The notes under the pieces are model-generated. The model saw only the letters and a program-made list of their open reading frames with translations. It did no database searches and was not told the DNA's origin. Shown here piece by piece: positions 23,714 to 33,163 of a stretch of DNA of 64,000 nucleotides (within the stretch, counting starts at the first letter, position 1; every line of letters begins with the position of its first letter). The DNA comes from Aralia elata (Eukaryota > Streptophyta > Magnoliopsida > Apiales > Araliaceae), in assembly GCA_034770075.1 (NCBI GenBank), contig CM068382.1, positions 17,106,616-17,170,615 on the forward strand. Reading direction: 5' to 3'. A program made the position numbers and the translations under genes.

Positions 23714-25762
23714 TGTAGACACCCAAATTTCGCGCTTCGTATACTAACCGTGACAGGAGGGCAAAATCGTCAAATGAACCGGCCTGTGATAGCGAGGGAT
23801 GCACAAGTGCGAACACTCGACGCCACCGCAACGATTTGCAAATCAAAATCGACGTGACAGCAGGGCCGTCCGAAATGAGCATGCCCGAATGATGTGGCAC
23901 GTCTCCCAGTGATTCCCGGACTGCAAAATACAAACCTGTCGGCGAAAACCGATGTCACGACACGCGAATCGAGGTGCGACACGGAAAATCGAGAAAATCA
24001 GCCCACCCAGCCGCGGATTGATCTGCGGCCAAACGATTAAAATAATGGTGGTGCGCACGGGACTCGAAACCAGGAAACCAGCTGAGTGCGATGGGGGGTG
24101 GGCCAGCTAGCCGCAGATCAATCTGCGGCCAGGCCGCAGATCAATCTGCGGCTGCCCTAAACCAGCTTATTTCAGCTCAGTTTCTTCATTTCATCCAGGG
24201 AGGTTCAGCAGCAGCAGCGGCGGAAAGGGAAAGAAAAAGAAGGAGAAAACAGCAAGAAAATAAGAGAAATCAAGAGAGAAAAGAGTGAGAAATAGTGAGC
24301 AATTGTATCCATTTTGTGAGATTACATCTCATATTTTCTACTCTATTCAATACACAAATTCATACATATTGTGGGGATTATTTGCAAGGTGAAAAAATCC
24401 TTTGTTTTAGCATTTTGTTTTACCATTTTTGTTAAGCTTTTCGTCATCCGAATTATATTAAATGTAGTTGTTCTTGTATATTGTTGTGAATCCATGGATT
24501 GAGGGCTATTAGTGAGGGTTCCCAAATTGAACGAAATTCCTCCTAATGGCCCGATGATATCCAGTGGGTGAATTTTAGCTCGTTGTAATGATGTATTATG
24601 CATAGTTTATTTAGATTGTTATTTTTAGGATCTTGTGGGTGTGTAGCGATTTTGGATGTGAGCCTAGGAGCGCGACCCCGTGGTCCAAATCCGATGATGG
24701 ACATCGTTTGATATATGTAATAAATTCGATGTACCTTTCATTGTAAATATGTAATCGTCGGGCCTTAAAACGACGCCAAGGCGAGAATCATGTTTAAGGC
24801 CCCGAAATAGTGAAACTTGTGATTGTAGGCGTTTGGGGTTATTTTGATGGCTTACATGCCCATGAATAGCTCCGACGCGTGTTTATGCTTGATTTGATTT
24901 ATGACACGAAATTAATTTCAAAGCCAAATGATAAGATTTTCATAAAAATCAATCAAATTAGGTTGTTAGCATCACGAGGCTTAAAATGAGAAGTGCTAAC
25001 GAATGTCGATTCCTATTTAACGAGAAAGCTAAAGAAAATCGTTTTAAGAAATCACAAAAAATTGTTTCATAAAAATAAGTGACGTTTTATTAAACCATTG
25101 TGCATAGGGTTAAAGAGATCCTAGAAATTGCCCATCATTTGAGTTACGAAGGCAACGTATAGATCTCGATTCCTATTATGACGAAGGTTTAAAACTCTTG
25201 TTTTGCCAAAACGACACCTAATGGAAATCTTGCAGTTTTGACAATTGAAATCAAACCTTTCTCATAGAGCTTTCTCATGTATGCTGAAAAGACATTCTGA
25301 AGCGTTTTCAAATTAAAGCACGACTTTCCCTAAAAACCCAAATGATTTCTTCACGCAAACTCACCACGACATTCACATAGGCACACACGCACACACTCGC
25401 GTACATACACACACACATTCAAGAACTAAAGGATAGGAAAAGCATCAAGATTGCGGTAACCGTGTTTCACGGAAGTCGGGGGGTGCCTAACACCTTCCCC
25501 TCGCTTAAGCAAGCCCCCGAACTCTATGAATCTCGGTTCGCAGACCAATTAATTCGGAGTCACATATGAGTCAGCGATTACGAAAGCGAAACTCGGATGA
25601 GTTGGTACATCCATTTCAAATATACCAACTGGCGACTCTGGTTAAATTGGCTCATCATAAAAAACGATCTTTCAAAACCCCGTCGACATCAATGCCGATA
25701 TTTTCCAAAAAATCATCTAATAAAAGGCTAAAATCGGAAAGGACGAAAACCCGACGTCGACA
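23714..25762 (+). mobile_element. Solo LTR of family S, copy B (TSD AGTTG)
   Basis: It starts TGTAGACACCCAAATTTCG and ends CGACGTCGACA, with AGTTG at 23709-23713 and 25763-25767. Length is 2049 bp. It shares its whole length with 1-1877 at roughly 80% by eye. It has no gag or pol. Notable parts are two adjacent 20-bp palindromes (24110-24129 and 24133-24152), a purine-rich stretch (24200-24290), and a TGGCGACTCTGG motif at 25630-25641 resembling a tRNA-Arg-type primer site although it lies 120 bp inside the 3' end. Confidence 0.85.
24110..24152. repeat. Twin 20-bp palindromes in the S LTR
   Basis: GCCGCAGATCAATCTGCGGC occurs twice, three bases apart. Each is a 9-bp inverted repeat around CA. 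Related CCGCGGATTGATCTGCGG forms occur at about 24011 and, in copy A, at about 134. They could form hairpins or bind a dimeric protein. Confidence 0.8.
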
Positions 25763-27776
25763 AGTTGACACGGGTATAAATTAAGCACATAAGCTTCAAC
25801 CAGATATAAGCGTTTCTAATCATTTTGTACAAAAATATAAGTTTTAGACTCGCGGAAAAAATTTACTGGTTCCGACCCGATCCGGCCAGACTCGACCCGG
25901 TCCGGCCCGACCCGGTCCGGCCTGACCTGACCCGGACCAGGCGCCATGCAGTAGCAGTTGCAGTAGCGAACTGCAGTTCCTGCAGAACCGCGACACAGCC
26001 ACCTCGCCTCGCTCCAGCTGCTATAACTCTTCCTATACTCGATCAATTTGATCCCTTACGGATTCTATGGATTCCCAAGACACGAGGCTACAACATATCA
26101 CAAATTCAGGACGACCCATAATCACTAACATGACCAAATCCTGAGCTAAAACATAAACTGCAAGCTCTATTTTTCGTAACCATGAAATATCTCACACAAA
26201 TGGCAACTGTGACTTCATTTTAGTATCATTTTGATTCATTCAAATTAGGATATCTTCACAACCGATAGAAGTATAATATTCCAACAACAAACAATCAAAA
26301 TAATCACAACATCAAGGCTTTACTGTCCTCTAATCGTCCAAAGGTCCAAACAGTCCATTATCTTCTTCCTTAAGCTTGGGTCCGAATCATTCTTTGTTTT
26401 TGTTTCACTTTGAAGGTATTAATAGTTTAGAAGGTGTCTTGGTAACAATATTAAGCAACCACAACGAACAATAACAATCAAGAATCTCCAGAAACGTAAA
26501 ACCCATCAAGAAAGCTTCAAAAACTCATAAACTTTAACAATGGAGGAAAGATGATTTTTACCTCTCACTCTTACTTCTAAGGTTGCTATGGAAGCTACTA
26601 GGATTCTTCTTCCCCTTCCACTAGCTCTCATGCGTCTCTTTCCTCTTCCCTTTTTCTTCCCGTAGCTTGCTTCTTCTTCAAATCTTCTTCCTTCTCTCTC
26701 TATAGTTCTCTCTCTCTATATATATATATATTCTCTATCCTTGCTTGCAAAATGAGGAGTATGCAGATGGTTTAAGTGAGAAGGAGGATGAGTTGATGGG
26801 AGGATAAGGTGAGTGCTTCGGGAGGAGATGGAATGTATTGATATGCAGAAAATACTTCACCCGAGCTCTTGAAAACCAAATTGAGGAGGATGTTTGGTGA
26901 AGTTAAAAATCCCATGCTTAGTGTGTCCTGTGACGGTTTATTCCCCCTCATGTGATTGGCTAATACAATTAATGCTCTCTCCTGATTGATTGAGGCTTAA
27001 TTGCCTCTCCAATTAATCAAAATATACAGATAAATATACCTGAATACTCCCACTTTTGTACCAAATTTGGTAAATAACTCTACCCAAAATTAAAATGGGT
27101 ACTCCCATAAATTATTGGGATGCGTAAAAATATTTATTATGGGATTTGTCCAATTATTCGGAACACCCATATTATACATTTCGGATACAGATTAAATCAC
27201 GTATCAGCTCCAATAAAATTTCTGTCACTTGGAAAAATTATTCCTTCGCATACACGCCTTAACAAAATTAATAGAAAGAGACGCAAAAATATTCAGGCAT
27301 GAATAGTGCTCGTGAATAGTGCCTCAAGAAACGTGCCCCGAGAATATAAATTTTACGAATTTTCGCAAAAATCAATTTATTCACTCCAACGACACAACAA
27401 CACGTAAAATTTAACACATACACATTTTCTAGGTTGCAACACAATTTTAAGCACATTACACATGATAATATAAATATAAATAAAAATTCATTTTATTCAT
27501 ACATAACTCGGGTTACAAGTAAATCTAAAATTCCCGATCGTTACAGGGACGCCCACAGAACTAAATTGCGGAGCCAAAAAATGATAAAAGTGCCCCTCTT
27601 ATGTCCGCAATTTAATTATTCAAATTGTCATTGATCCAAATATTATATTTTAATATTTAATTAAAAAAATGGGGATTTTGGGACTTTTTCCCATCGCACA
27701 ACTAAAGTGTGGACGGTAAGTCCTTATACCCAAATAAAATTATCAGCTTTCTCTATCTCCTCTAAAACTCCAATTT

Positions 27777-28436
27777 TCGGTTTCAAAGTGTACTGAGTAG
27801 TTTTGGTTACAATTGCGGTGTTGATGGCTATTTTTGTCATGATCTTCCTTTGTATCCATTCGAATCGGAGCTCAAAACGTCTTCGAATCCGCGTGAAGCA
27901 TAGTACATGTTTGTTACCTTTAGTTAGCAAAGAGATAATCGAGATCAAAGAATCGCGCCATGTTGAAAGTGTGAAAGTTGAGGAATTCGAGAAAGAGAGC
28001 AATGGGATTTGCAGTGAGGGTAAAAAAGGGAGTTACGTGAGTCGAGTACGAGTCAAAGCGATGAGACCTCGACGATGGTGGTGTAGGCCAAGAGGATGAA
28101 CATTGGGTGGGGACGGTGGTACAACTTGAAGGAGCTTGAAACAGCGACACATGAGTTTGTGGAGGAGAATGTGATTGGTGAAGGTGGGTATGGGATTGTT
28201 TACAGAGGAGTAGAGGAGTATTGCAGGATGGCTCTGTTTGTGAGGAGTGGTTAGCATGAAATTAACTTTGGTCAATTGACCAATATAGTGTCGACACGCA
28301 GGTCGAGAGGTGTTCTTTCTTTATATGTGTCAGCATTGTATTGGTCAATTGACCAACTTACCATAAAATTAACTTCATGATAACCGGATCCCTATTTGTG
28401 GCTGTGAAAAATCTTCTGAATAACAAGTGAGTTTTA
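27777..28436 (+). pseudogene. Captured receptor-like kinase fragment (TM, juxtamembrane, glycine-rich loop)
   Basis: A hydrophobic segment (IAVLMAIFVMIFLCI, about 27806-27850) is followed by a basic stop-transfer stretch and LVSKEIIEIKES, as in plant RLKs of the At1g01540/At4g34500 type (recalled, not searched). After a frameshift near 28095 another frame reads GWGRWYNLKELETATHEF and then ENVIGEGGYGIVYRG, the kinase P-loop. VAVKNLLNNK at about 28400-28430 supplies the ATP-anchoring Lys and is followed by a GTGAGT-like donor. A 135-bp palindromic insertion (28251-28385) separates P-loop and Lys. The rest of the kinase is absent. It lies between Mutator-like inverted repeats, so it is a captured, broken fragment. 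Confidence 0.75.
28251..28385. mobile_element. Small palindromic MITE inside the kinase fragment
   Basis: The left GGTTAGCATGAAATTAAC mirrors the right end, which reverse-complements to GGTTATCATGAAGTTAA. TTGGTCAATTGACCAA, itself a perfect palindrome, occurs near both ends (about 28273 and 28341). A 17-bp imperfect repeat (GGATGGCTCTGTTTGTG / GGATCCCTATTTGTG) flanks it. Its superfamily is unclear. Confidence 0.6.
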
Positions 28437-28790
28437 TTTTTTAATTAATAGAGCATTTATTTTATGCTATGTTTTAAATACACTAACATTTATTTGGGTA
28501 TAAGGACTTACCATCCGCATTTTAGTTATGCAAACGGGAAAAAGTCTCAAAACAATATTTGAATCAATAACAATTCGTAGAATTAAACTGTGAACGTAAG
28601 ATGAGCACTTTTGTTATTTTTTAGCTCCACAGTTTATTTTTGCGGGCTCTTCTATATTAAATTGCGGATATGAGTTCTTCTATACCGTTCGATTTGCAAA
28701 TAAACCATTAAGATTTATTGTAAAGATAACTTCATCCTTACAACGTTGATTATGGATAAGTCCCCTATATATATAGTGTATAACTAATGG

Positions 28791-29148
28791 AGGAGATAAA
28801 TAGAGGATGAAGAAGAAAGAGGAAAGCGGAATTGGGACCATTTGCAATTGATGTTTTGTTTCCTCTTCCTGTCTTATGGGAAGAGGAAGTTATTTTTTTT
28901 CTTTTTTAAAACAGAAAATAAAAATAAATAAATGGTGGCCTCTCTTCTCTGTATTTTGTTGCTTATGTTGCAATGTCGTGGGCTTCTTCCGCGAATTCTG
29001 GCGAGAAATGTGAGAGACATAGGAAGTTGCAAGTATTAAGGGTGAAATTATCAAAAGATTATAAATTGTCCTGTACTCATAAAAATTATTCTGTTAATAT
29101 CATTTGCTCTTTTTTTTTCTTGGAATAATAAATGGAATGACTATATAA
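28791..29148. other. Intergenic, nothing recognised
   Basis: This is a purine-rich stretch (about 28790-28840) and then ordinary AT-rich sequence. Both strands lack convincing frames. Confidence 0.5.
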
Positions 29149-29645
29149 GGATTAATTTCACGTGCCTAAAATAAAACTCTTCCCCACCCGAATAATGCAA
29201 CTTGAACTTTGCAATTTGCAATGTGTCATAAATCTTAACAACCAAGTCGATAATTAATTGCAGTTCTGTAATTGTACTTTGGACATACGTCAAAAGTATA
29301 CTCCATCCTTTTTAAAATATAAGATTAATATTATATTTTTTTAAAATCAATTCGAGATATTTTTAAATTTAAAATTATTAATTTGAACTCATTTAATTTT
29401 AAAAAGTATAATTATAAAAATTTTAAACTCTATAAAAAATAATAATACGTATAAATTTTATTATTTAAAATGTTAAATGAATTACATTAATTTTAAATTA
29501 AAAAATAACTCATCCTTAATTTGAAAAGTTAATGACAATCTTATAAGAAGGCGAATTATATTGGTGAATATATAAGGTTATATAAATAGCTTATACAACA
29601 TATCCAATGCCAAATTATAAAAAGAAATACTCGATCTCCACAATT
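29149..29645. repeat. Duplicate of the carboxylesterase 3' flank
   Basis: It matches 32369-33140 in the same orientation. Shared blocks include CACCCGAATAATG(C/G)AACTT, ACTTTGCAA, ATAATTAATTGCA and the segment ACAACATATCCAATGCCAAA (about 29596 and 33087). The downstream copy is longer because it holds a Stowaway-type MITE. Homology ends at about the point where the carboxylesterase stop codon would follow in the other copy. Confidence 0.75.
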
Positions 29646-29838
29646 TCAATGTAATTATAAAAATATTATTATTGTAATTACTAATACTATTATTAATTTA
29701 ATAATAAATTAAAGTGGCAATATTGTAATTTTGCCTTTTAGTACAAAAATATGACGTATTACATGTGGTAACTGAGAAATTTGTATCAAATTATTAAAGG
29801 AATGACTTGGAAGATGTCATATTACTGAAAAAGTTATA

Positions 29839-30105
29839 CTCCATCCATCAATTGCAAAATTAAAGATACAATTTAATTTTTAAAGGTCAAATAACAATAT
29901 ATTAAATTTTAAATTAATATAAATTTATTTATTTTTAATTGATACAATTATTATAATTGTATAGTTTATAACAAAAACTATTAGTCACAAAATTTATTTC
30001 ATTATAAACTTTTATAAATTATACTAATTTTGAAATTATACTGTCGTTTGAACTCAAAAATCAGATTGTATATCTAATTTTAGAACAAAATAAACAGTTA
30101 AAGAG
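29839..30105. mobile_element. MITE (CTCCATCC ends, TA TSD)
   Basis: It starts CTCCATCCATCAATTGCAAA after TA and ends ...TTAAAGAG before TA. An inverted, related copy lies at about 33830-34333 in the carboxylesterase intron. The centre has an ACAATTATTATAATTGT palindrome. It has no coding capacity. Confidence 0.6.
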
Positions 30106-30711
30106 TAATAATAATGATAAAAGTTAACCAAAGAATCTTGGTCCAATAGTTATCCTTATCCCTTACGTATCATGAGATGGTCTTACAAGACGGAGAAGAG
30201 GGAGGCAGAACATGGGAAAAAAAAGGGATGATGGAGGCTAACAAAGGTAGGTGAGAAAGAAGAAAAAAAAAATGCTGAAACGTTGGATGACCCATTCCTT
30301 TTGACAACTGAAGTTCTTCTTCTTTGAAATTTATTCTTCATTAATGTATATACTTGATTCTTTTTAGGATTAGATTCAAGTTGAACATTCACATTTTATG
30401 TTCTTTTAGTAGGCCTTTCTTTTTTGCTGTGCAAAGTTAAATATTCAAATCAATCTCTCAACAAAATCATAACAACGCTTTTCATTTAATATTATTCAAA
30501 ATAAATTTTTTTTTCTTCTCATGCATACAATTTTTTGTTGAGATGTAAAGAAACACTTATTACACGTAACTTACGTTTCATTTAACCACCTAGAACATAT
30601 TGTTCAAATTGACTTAATTGATTAAAAATTTATTTTACTCTTGTCAAATTATTAAAAAAAAAAAATACACAAATTATATCTTACATATAAATCATTGAAT
30701 TTTTAAAGGGT
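30106..30711. other. Intergenic, nothing recognised
   Basis: AT-rich sequence with homopolymer runs. The minus-strand frame at 30183-30392 is low-complexity (Ser/Phe-rich) and has no family resemblance. Confidence 0.5.
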
Positions 30712-31885
30712 AAATGACGCTAAAAACTAACGAATTTACACTTATTTTTTGTTTTAAATAACTAAGTACAAATTTTTTTCAGTTAAACATTAAAGTCAAG
30801 AGAAAGAACTTATTTTCACTTTTTTTTTACAGACGATAGTTGATCGTTTATTTTTGTTTAGTTGACTTTTTAAATCCTTTTTTAAGTCAAAAAATAATGA
30901 CGTGGATAATATAAATGTTATCTTCTATTTTAATGGTAAGTTGTACTTAATAAATATTTCATCTCTCTTCCCCAAAGCTCTGCAACAAAGAATAGCAGAG
31001 AAAATCCTCAGCTTTAATAACAATGGCAGGGATTAACGACTCTCTGCAATCAAACCCCACACTCAAGTGCCTCTTTACTGCCCTAGACCCCAAATCATTA
31101 ATCCTCTCGTAATTCCCTTTCGACCCCATCAAACACAATATTTTACAGCTAACAACAGGGGGTTTCTTCATGGAAAGAGAACCCAGATACAAAGCTTACG
31201 CCGATTTAAGGGAATCAAGGCTCAGGATGAAGAACACGAACCGAACCTAACCCCACCAAGAAAATAGGTCAAATTTCAGGAGTGTTTTTGAACAAAACAC
31301 CAACTAAGCGAAAAAGGATCCTCTGTTCTAGCTCAATTAGTCCCTGATTTTTTTAGCAGTGTTAAGGAAAGAGATCAATAATGCTACCTCCGGTGATGGA
31401 ATTCCACTCAACTTCAAAAAATTTCACTTCAATTGATATGTTCAAAAGTTGTACCTGGAATGGCTTCTTTGAACATCCAATGAACCTCCGACCCGAATTT
31501 GGTCGAGTCGATTGAATTCTTGCAAGCTTAATACCGAGAAGATGTAATACTTTCACATTGATTCAACATGGGTAAACTTCAATTCTTAATTCAATTCTAA
31601 TTTCAATTTCATAAACCCTGACCTGAGAATCCTTAAATTCGTTCTTATACAATGTTGTGGGAGAGATGGCAAGTGAGTGGAAATCTAAGTCACATTATCC
31701 ATGTCATTAATTCTAACTTAAAAAAGAATTTAAAAAGTTAATTCAGCAAAAATAAACGGTCAACTAACATCTATGAAAAAAAGAAGAAGATAAAACTAAG
31801 TTCTCTCTTGACTTATATGTATGTTCATTGATTTTTAATGTTATTTTTCCAATTTTTAAACAGTTATAAAGAAAAACTCAAAATG
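30712..31885 (-). mobile_element. Mutator-like element with a captured fragment
   Basis: 30760-30935 (TAAACATTAAAGTCAAGAG..., GTTGATCGTTTATTTTTG, TGACGTGGATAATATAA) is an inverted copy of about 31690-31860 (reverse complement TAACATTAAAAATCAATG..., GTTGACCGTTTATTTTTG, TGACATGGATAATGTGA). Weaker similarity continues outward, giving TIRs of about 170-230 bp. The 750 bp between them is less AT-rich and looks gene-derived. No TSD was resolved, so the strand and superfamily are tentative. Confidence 0.6.
30950..31560 (+). pseudogene. Captured unrecognised gene fragment
   Basis: Between the inverted repeats, one plus-strand frame from the ATG at 31170 reads MEREPRYKAYADLRESRLRM, a protein-like, charged stretch, then runs into a stop. 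Downstream pieces in other frames read KGSSVLAQLVPDF and VMEFH. Upstream sequence (30960-31160) could be leader or an earlier exon; a minus-strand 77-codon frame (30959-31192) is the competing reading. I do not recognise the family with confidence. Frames are broken, so a functional product is unlikely. Confidence 0.35.
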
Positions 31886-31900
31886 TGACCTTAAGTTGTC

Positions 31901-31902
<2 letters not shown>

Positions 31903-31962
<60 letters not shown>
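31903..31962. repeat. (GT)n(AT)n microsatellite
   Basis: A compound run of GTGTGTGT followed by about 20 AT units. It has no coding meaning. Confidence 0.95.
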
Positions 31963-31964
<2 letters not shown>

Positions 31965-32368
31965 GGACATGTATATAAAAATATGATAAAATTTGGGATA
32001 TTTTGGTTAATTTTTTGAAAGTTTAATAGTTTTGATACAAAGAATGACTGTATTATATGACTTGATAAGAATTCAATTATTTTTTCGGTAAGTTTGTCTA
32101 TTCAAATTCTAACAAGTATAAATGAAGAACTACTTTTAATAATTACAAAGCTAAAAGTAAATCATGCTTTTTCTTTTATATGATATATAGGTTACCTATA
32201 CTAGGTATAAAATTAGCTCACTATCTTATTAAATAATTGGAGTATTTAATTTTATAAAACATGCATGCTTAATTTGGGCAATACTACTTTTCCCCCCTTC
32301 TTTTAACTGGATATTTTAATATTAACATAAACATATATATTAAAAAAAAATAGTAAATGAAATAGACT

Positions 32369-33140
32369 GATTAATTTCATGTGCCTAAAATGAAACTCTT
32401 ACCCACCCGAATAATGGAACTTGAACTTTGCAAGTTGTCATGTGTAATAAATCTTAAGTACCAATTCAATAATTAATTGCATTAAAGTTGTAAGTTGGGT
32501 AGATGACAAAATTATATTACCTCCCTTCTAAAATATAGTACTCCCTTAGTCTCAAAAAAAATAAGTAAAATATAATTTATACACATATTAAGAAAAATAA
32601 AAATAAAAAAAAGTAAATTTTTTTCAAATTTATCATTAGTGGCATCATAATATTATATAAGGTGAATAATAATTTTTTTTACAGTAATAGACTCCACTAA
32701 ATGACTTAGTTACCTTCACTTTATGTACTTTATTTTATCCTTTTGAGGAAAAAAGTTTGTACCTTTAGTCATCTTTTTGAAGACAGAGAGAGTATTAATA
32801 TATTTTTTTTAAAAAATAAATTCGAGATACGTACTGTTAAATCTAAATTACTGATATAAACTCATTTAATTTAAGAGAGTTCAATTATAAAATTTATAAA
32901 CTATATATAAAAAGTATTATATTAAGTATAAATTTTATTGTTTTCAAAAGTTAGACATATTGCATAAAAATTTGAAATTTGAAAATTATTTTATATTGAT
33001 TTCAATTAAAATATCAATAACGATTTTATAATTTAAAAACAACCAGAATTATAGAGGTGAATATATATGCTTATATAGTTTATACAACATATCCAATGCC
33101 AAACTATATAAAAAGTACCCTCCACATCTTCAATGTTATA
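32369..33140. repeat. Carboxylesterase 3' flank, duplicated upstream at 29149
   Basis: This AT-rich block adjoins the carboxylesterase stop codon and is the partner of 29149-29645. It contains a Stowaway-type MITE (32541-32792) that the other copy lacks in this form. Confidence 0.75.
32541..32792. mobile_element. Stowaway-type MITE (TA TSD)
   Basis: The left end is CTCCCTTAGTCTCAAAAAAA; the right end reverse-complements to CTCTCTCTGTCTTCAAAAAG. TA flanks both ends (32539-32540 and 32793-32794). This matches the Tc1/mariner-derived Stowaway pattern (CTCCCTCCGTC...). Confidence 0.75.
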
Positions 33141-33163
33141 CATAGAACCCTTGAATAAGGAAA

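Larger units (their letters stand above)
22430..27545 (-). mobile_element. Long solo LTR, Tekay/Del-like gypsy (TSD GGGAC), with a nested LTR
   Basis: Read on the minus strand the unit begins TGTAACGATCGGGAATTTTA (27545 inward) and ends GGGGGCGTCACA (at 22430): TG...CA ends of an LTR. GGGAC lies at 22425-22429 and 27546-27550. Removing the nested S LTR and its TSD leaves about 3.06 kb, in the range of long chromovirus (Tekay/Del) LTRs; that lineage is an inference. There is no internal gag-pol, so it is a solo LTR produced by LTR-LTR recombination. Features include a CT/GA-rich segment (about 26640-26730) and a (CCGGTCCGGCCCGA)-like GC patch at 25875-25935. Frames inside it show no domains. 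Confidence 0.8.
27546..28790 (+). mobile_element. Mutator-like (Pack-MULE-type) element with a receptor-kinase fragment
   Basis: The segment 27560-27745 (ACTAAATTGCGGAGCC...GTAAGTCCTTATACCC) is an inverted copy of 28494-28680 (GGGTATAAGGACTTACCATC...). They are long imperfect inverted repeats bracketing coding-like sequence. The left repeat continues on the far side of the long solo LTR (about 22411-22429, GACAGTTTAATATGGGGAC), showing the solo LTR entered it. The outer right limit is near the (TA)n at about 28770-28780. I could not find a 9-11 bp TSD, so the superfamily is inferred from long TIRs plus captured gene sequence. Confidence 0.6.

Noticed and set aside
25825..26121. Pro/Asp/Arg-rich ORF
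   Set aside because: Frame over a CCGGTCCGGCCCGA repeat inside the long solo LTR, with no family signal.
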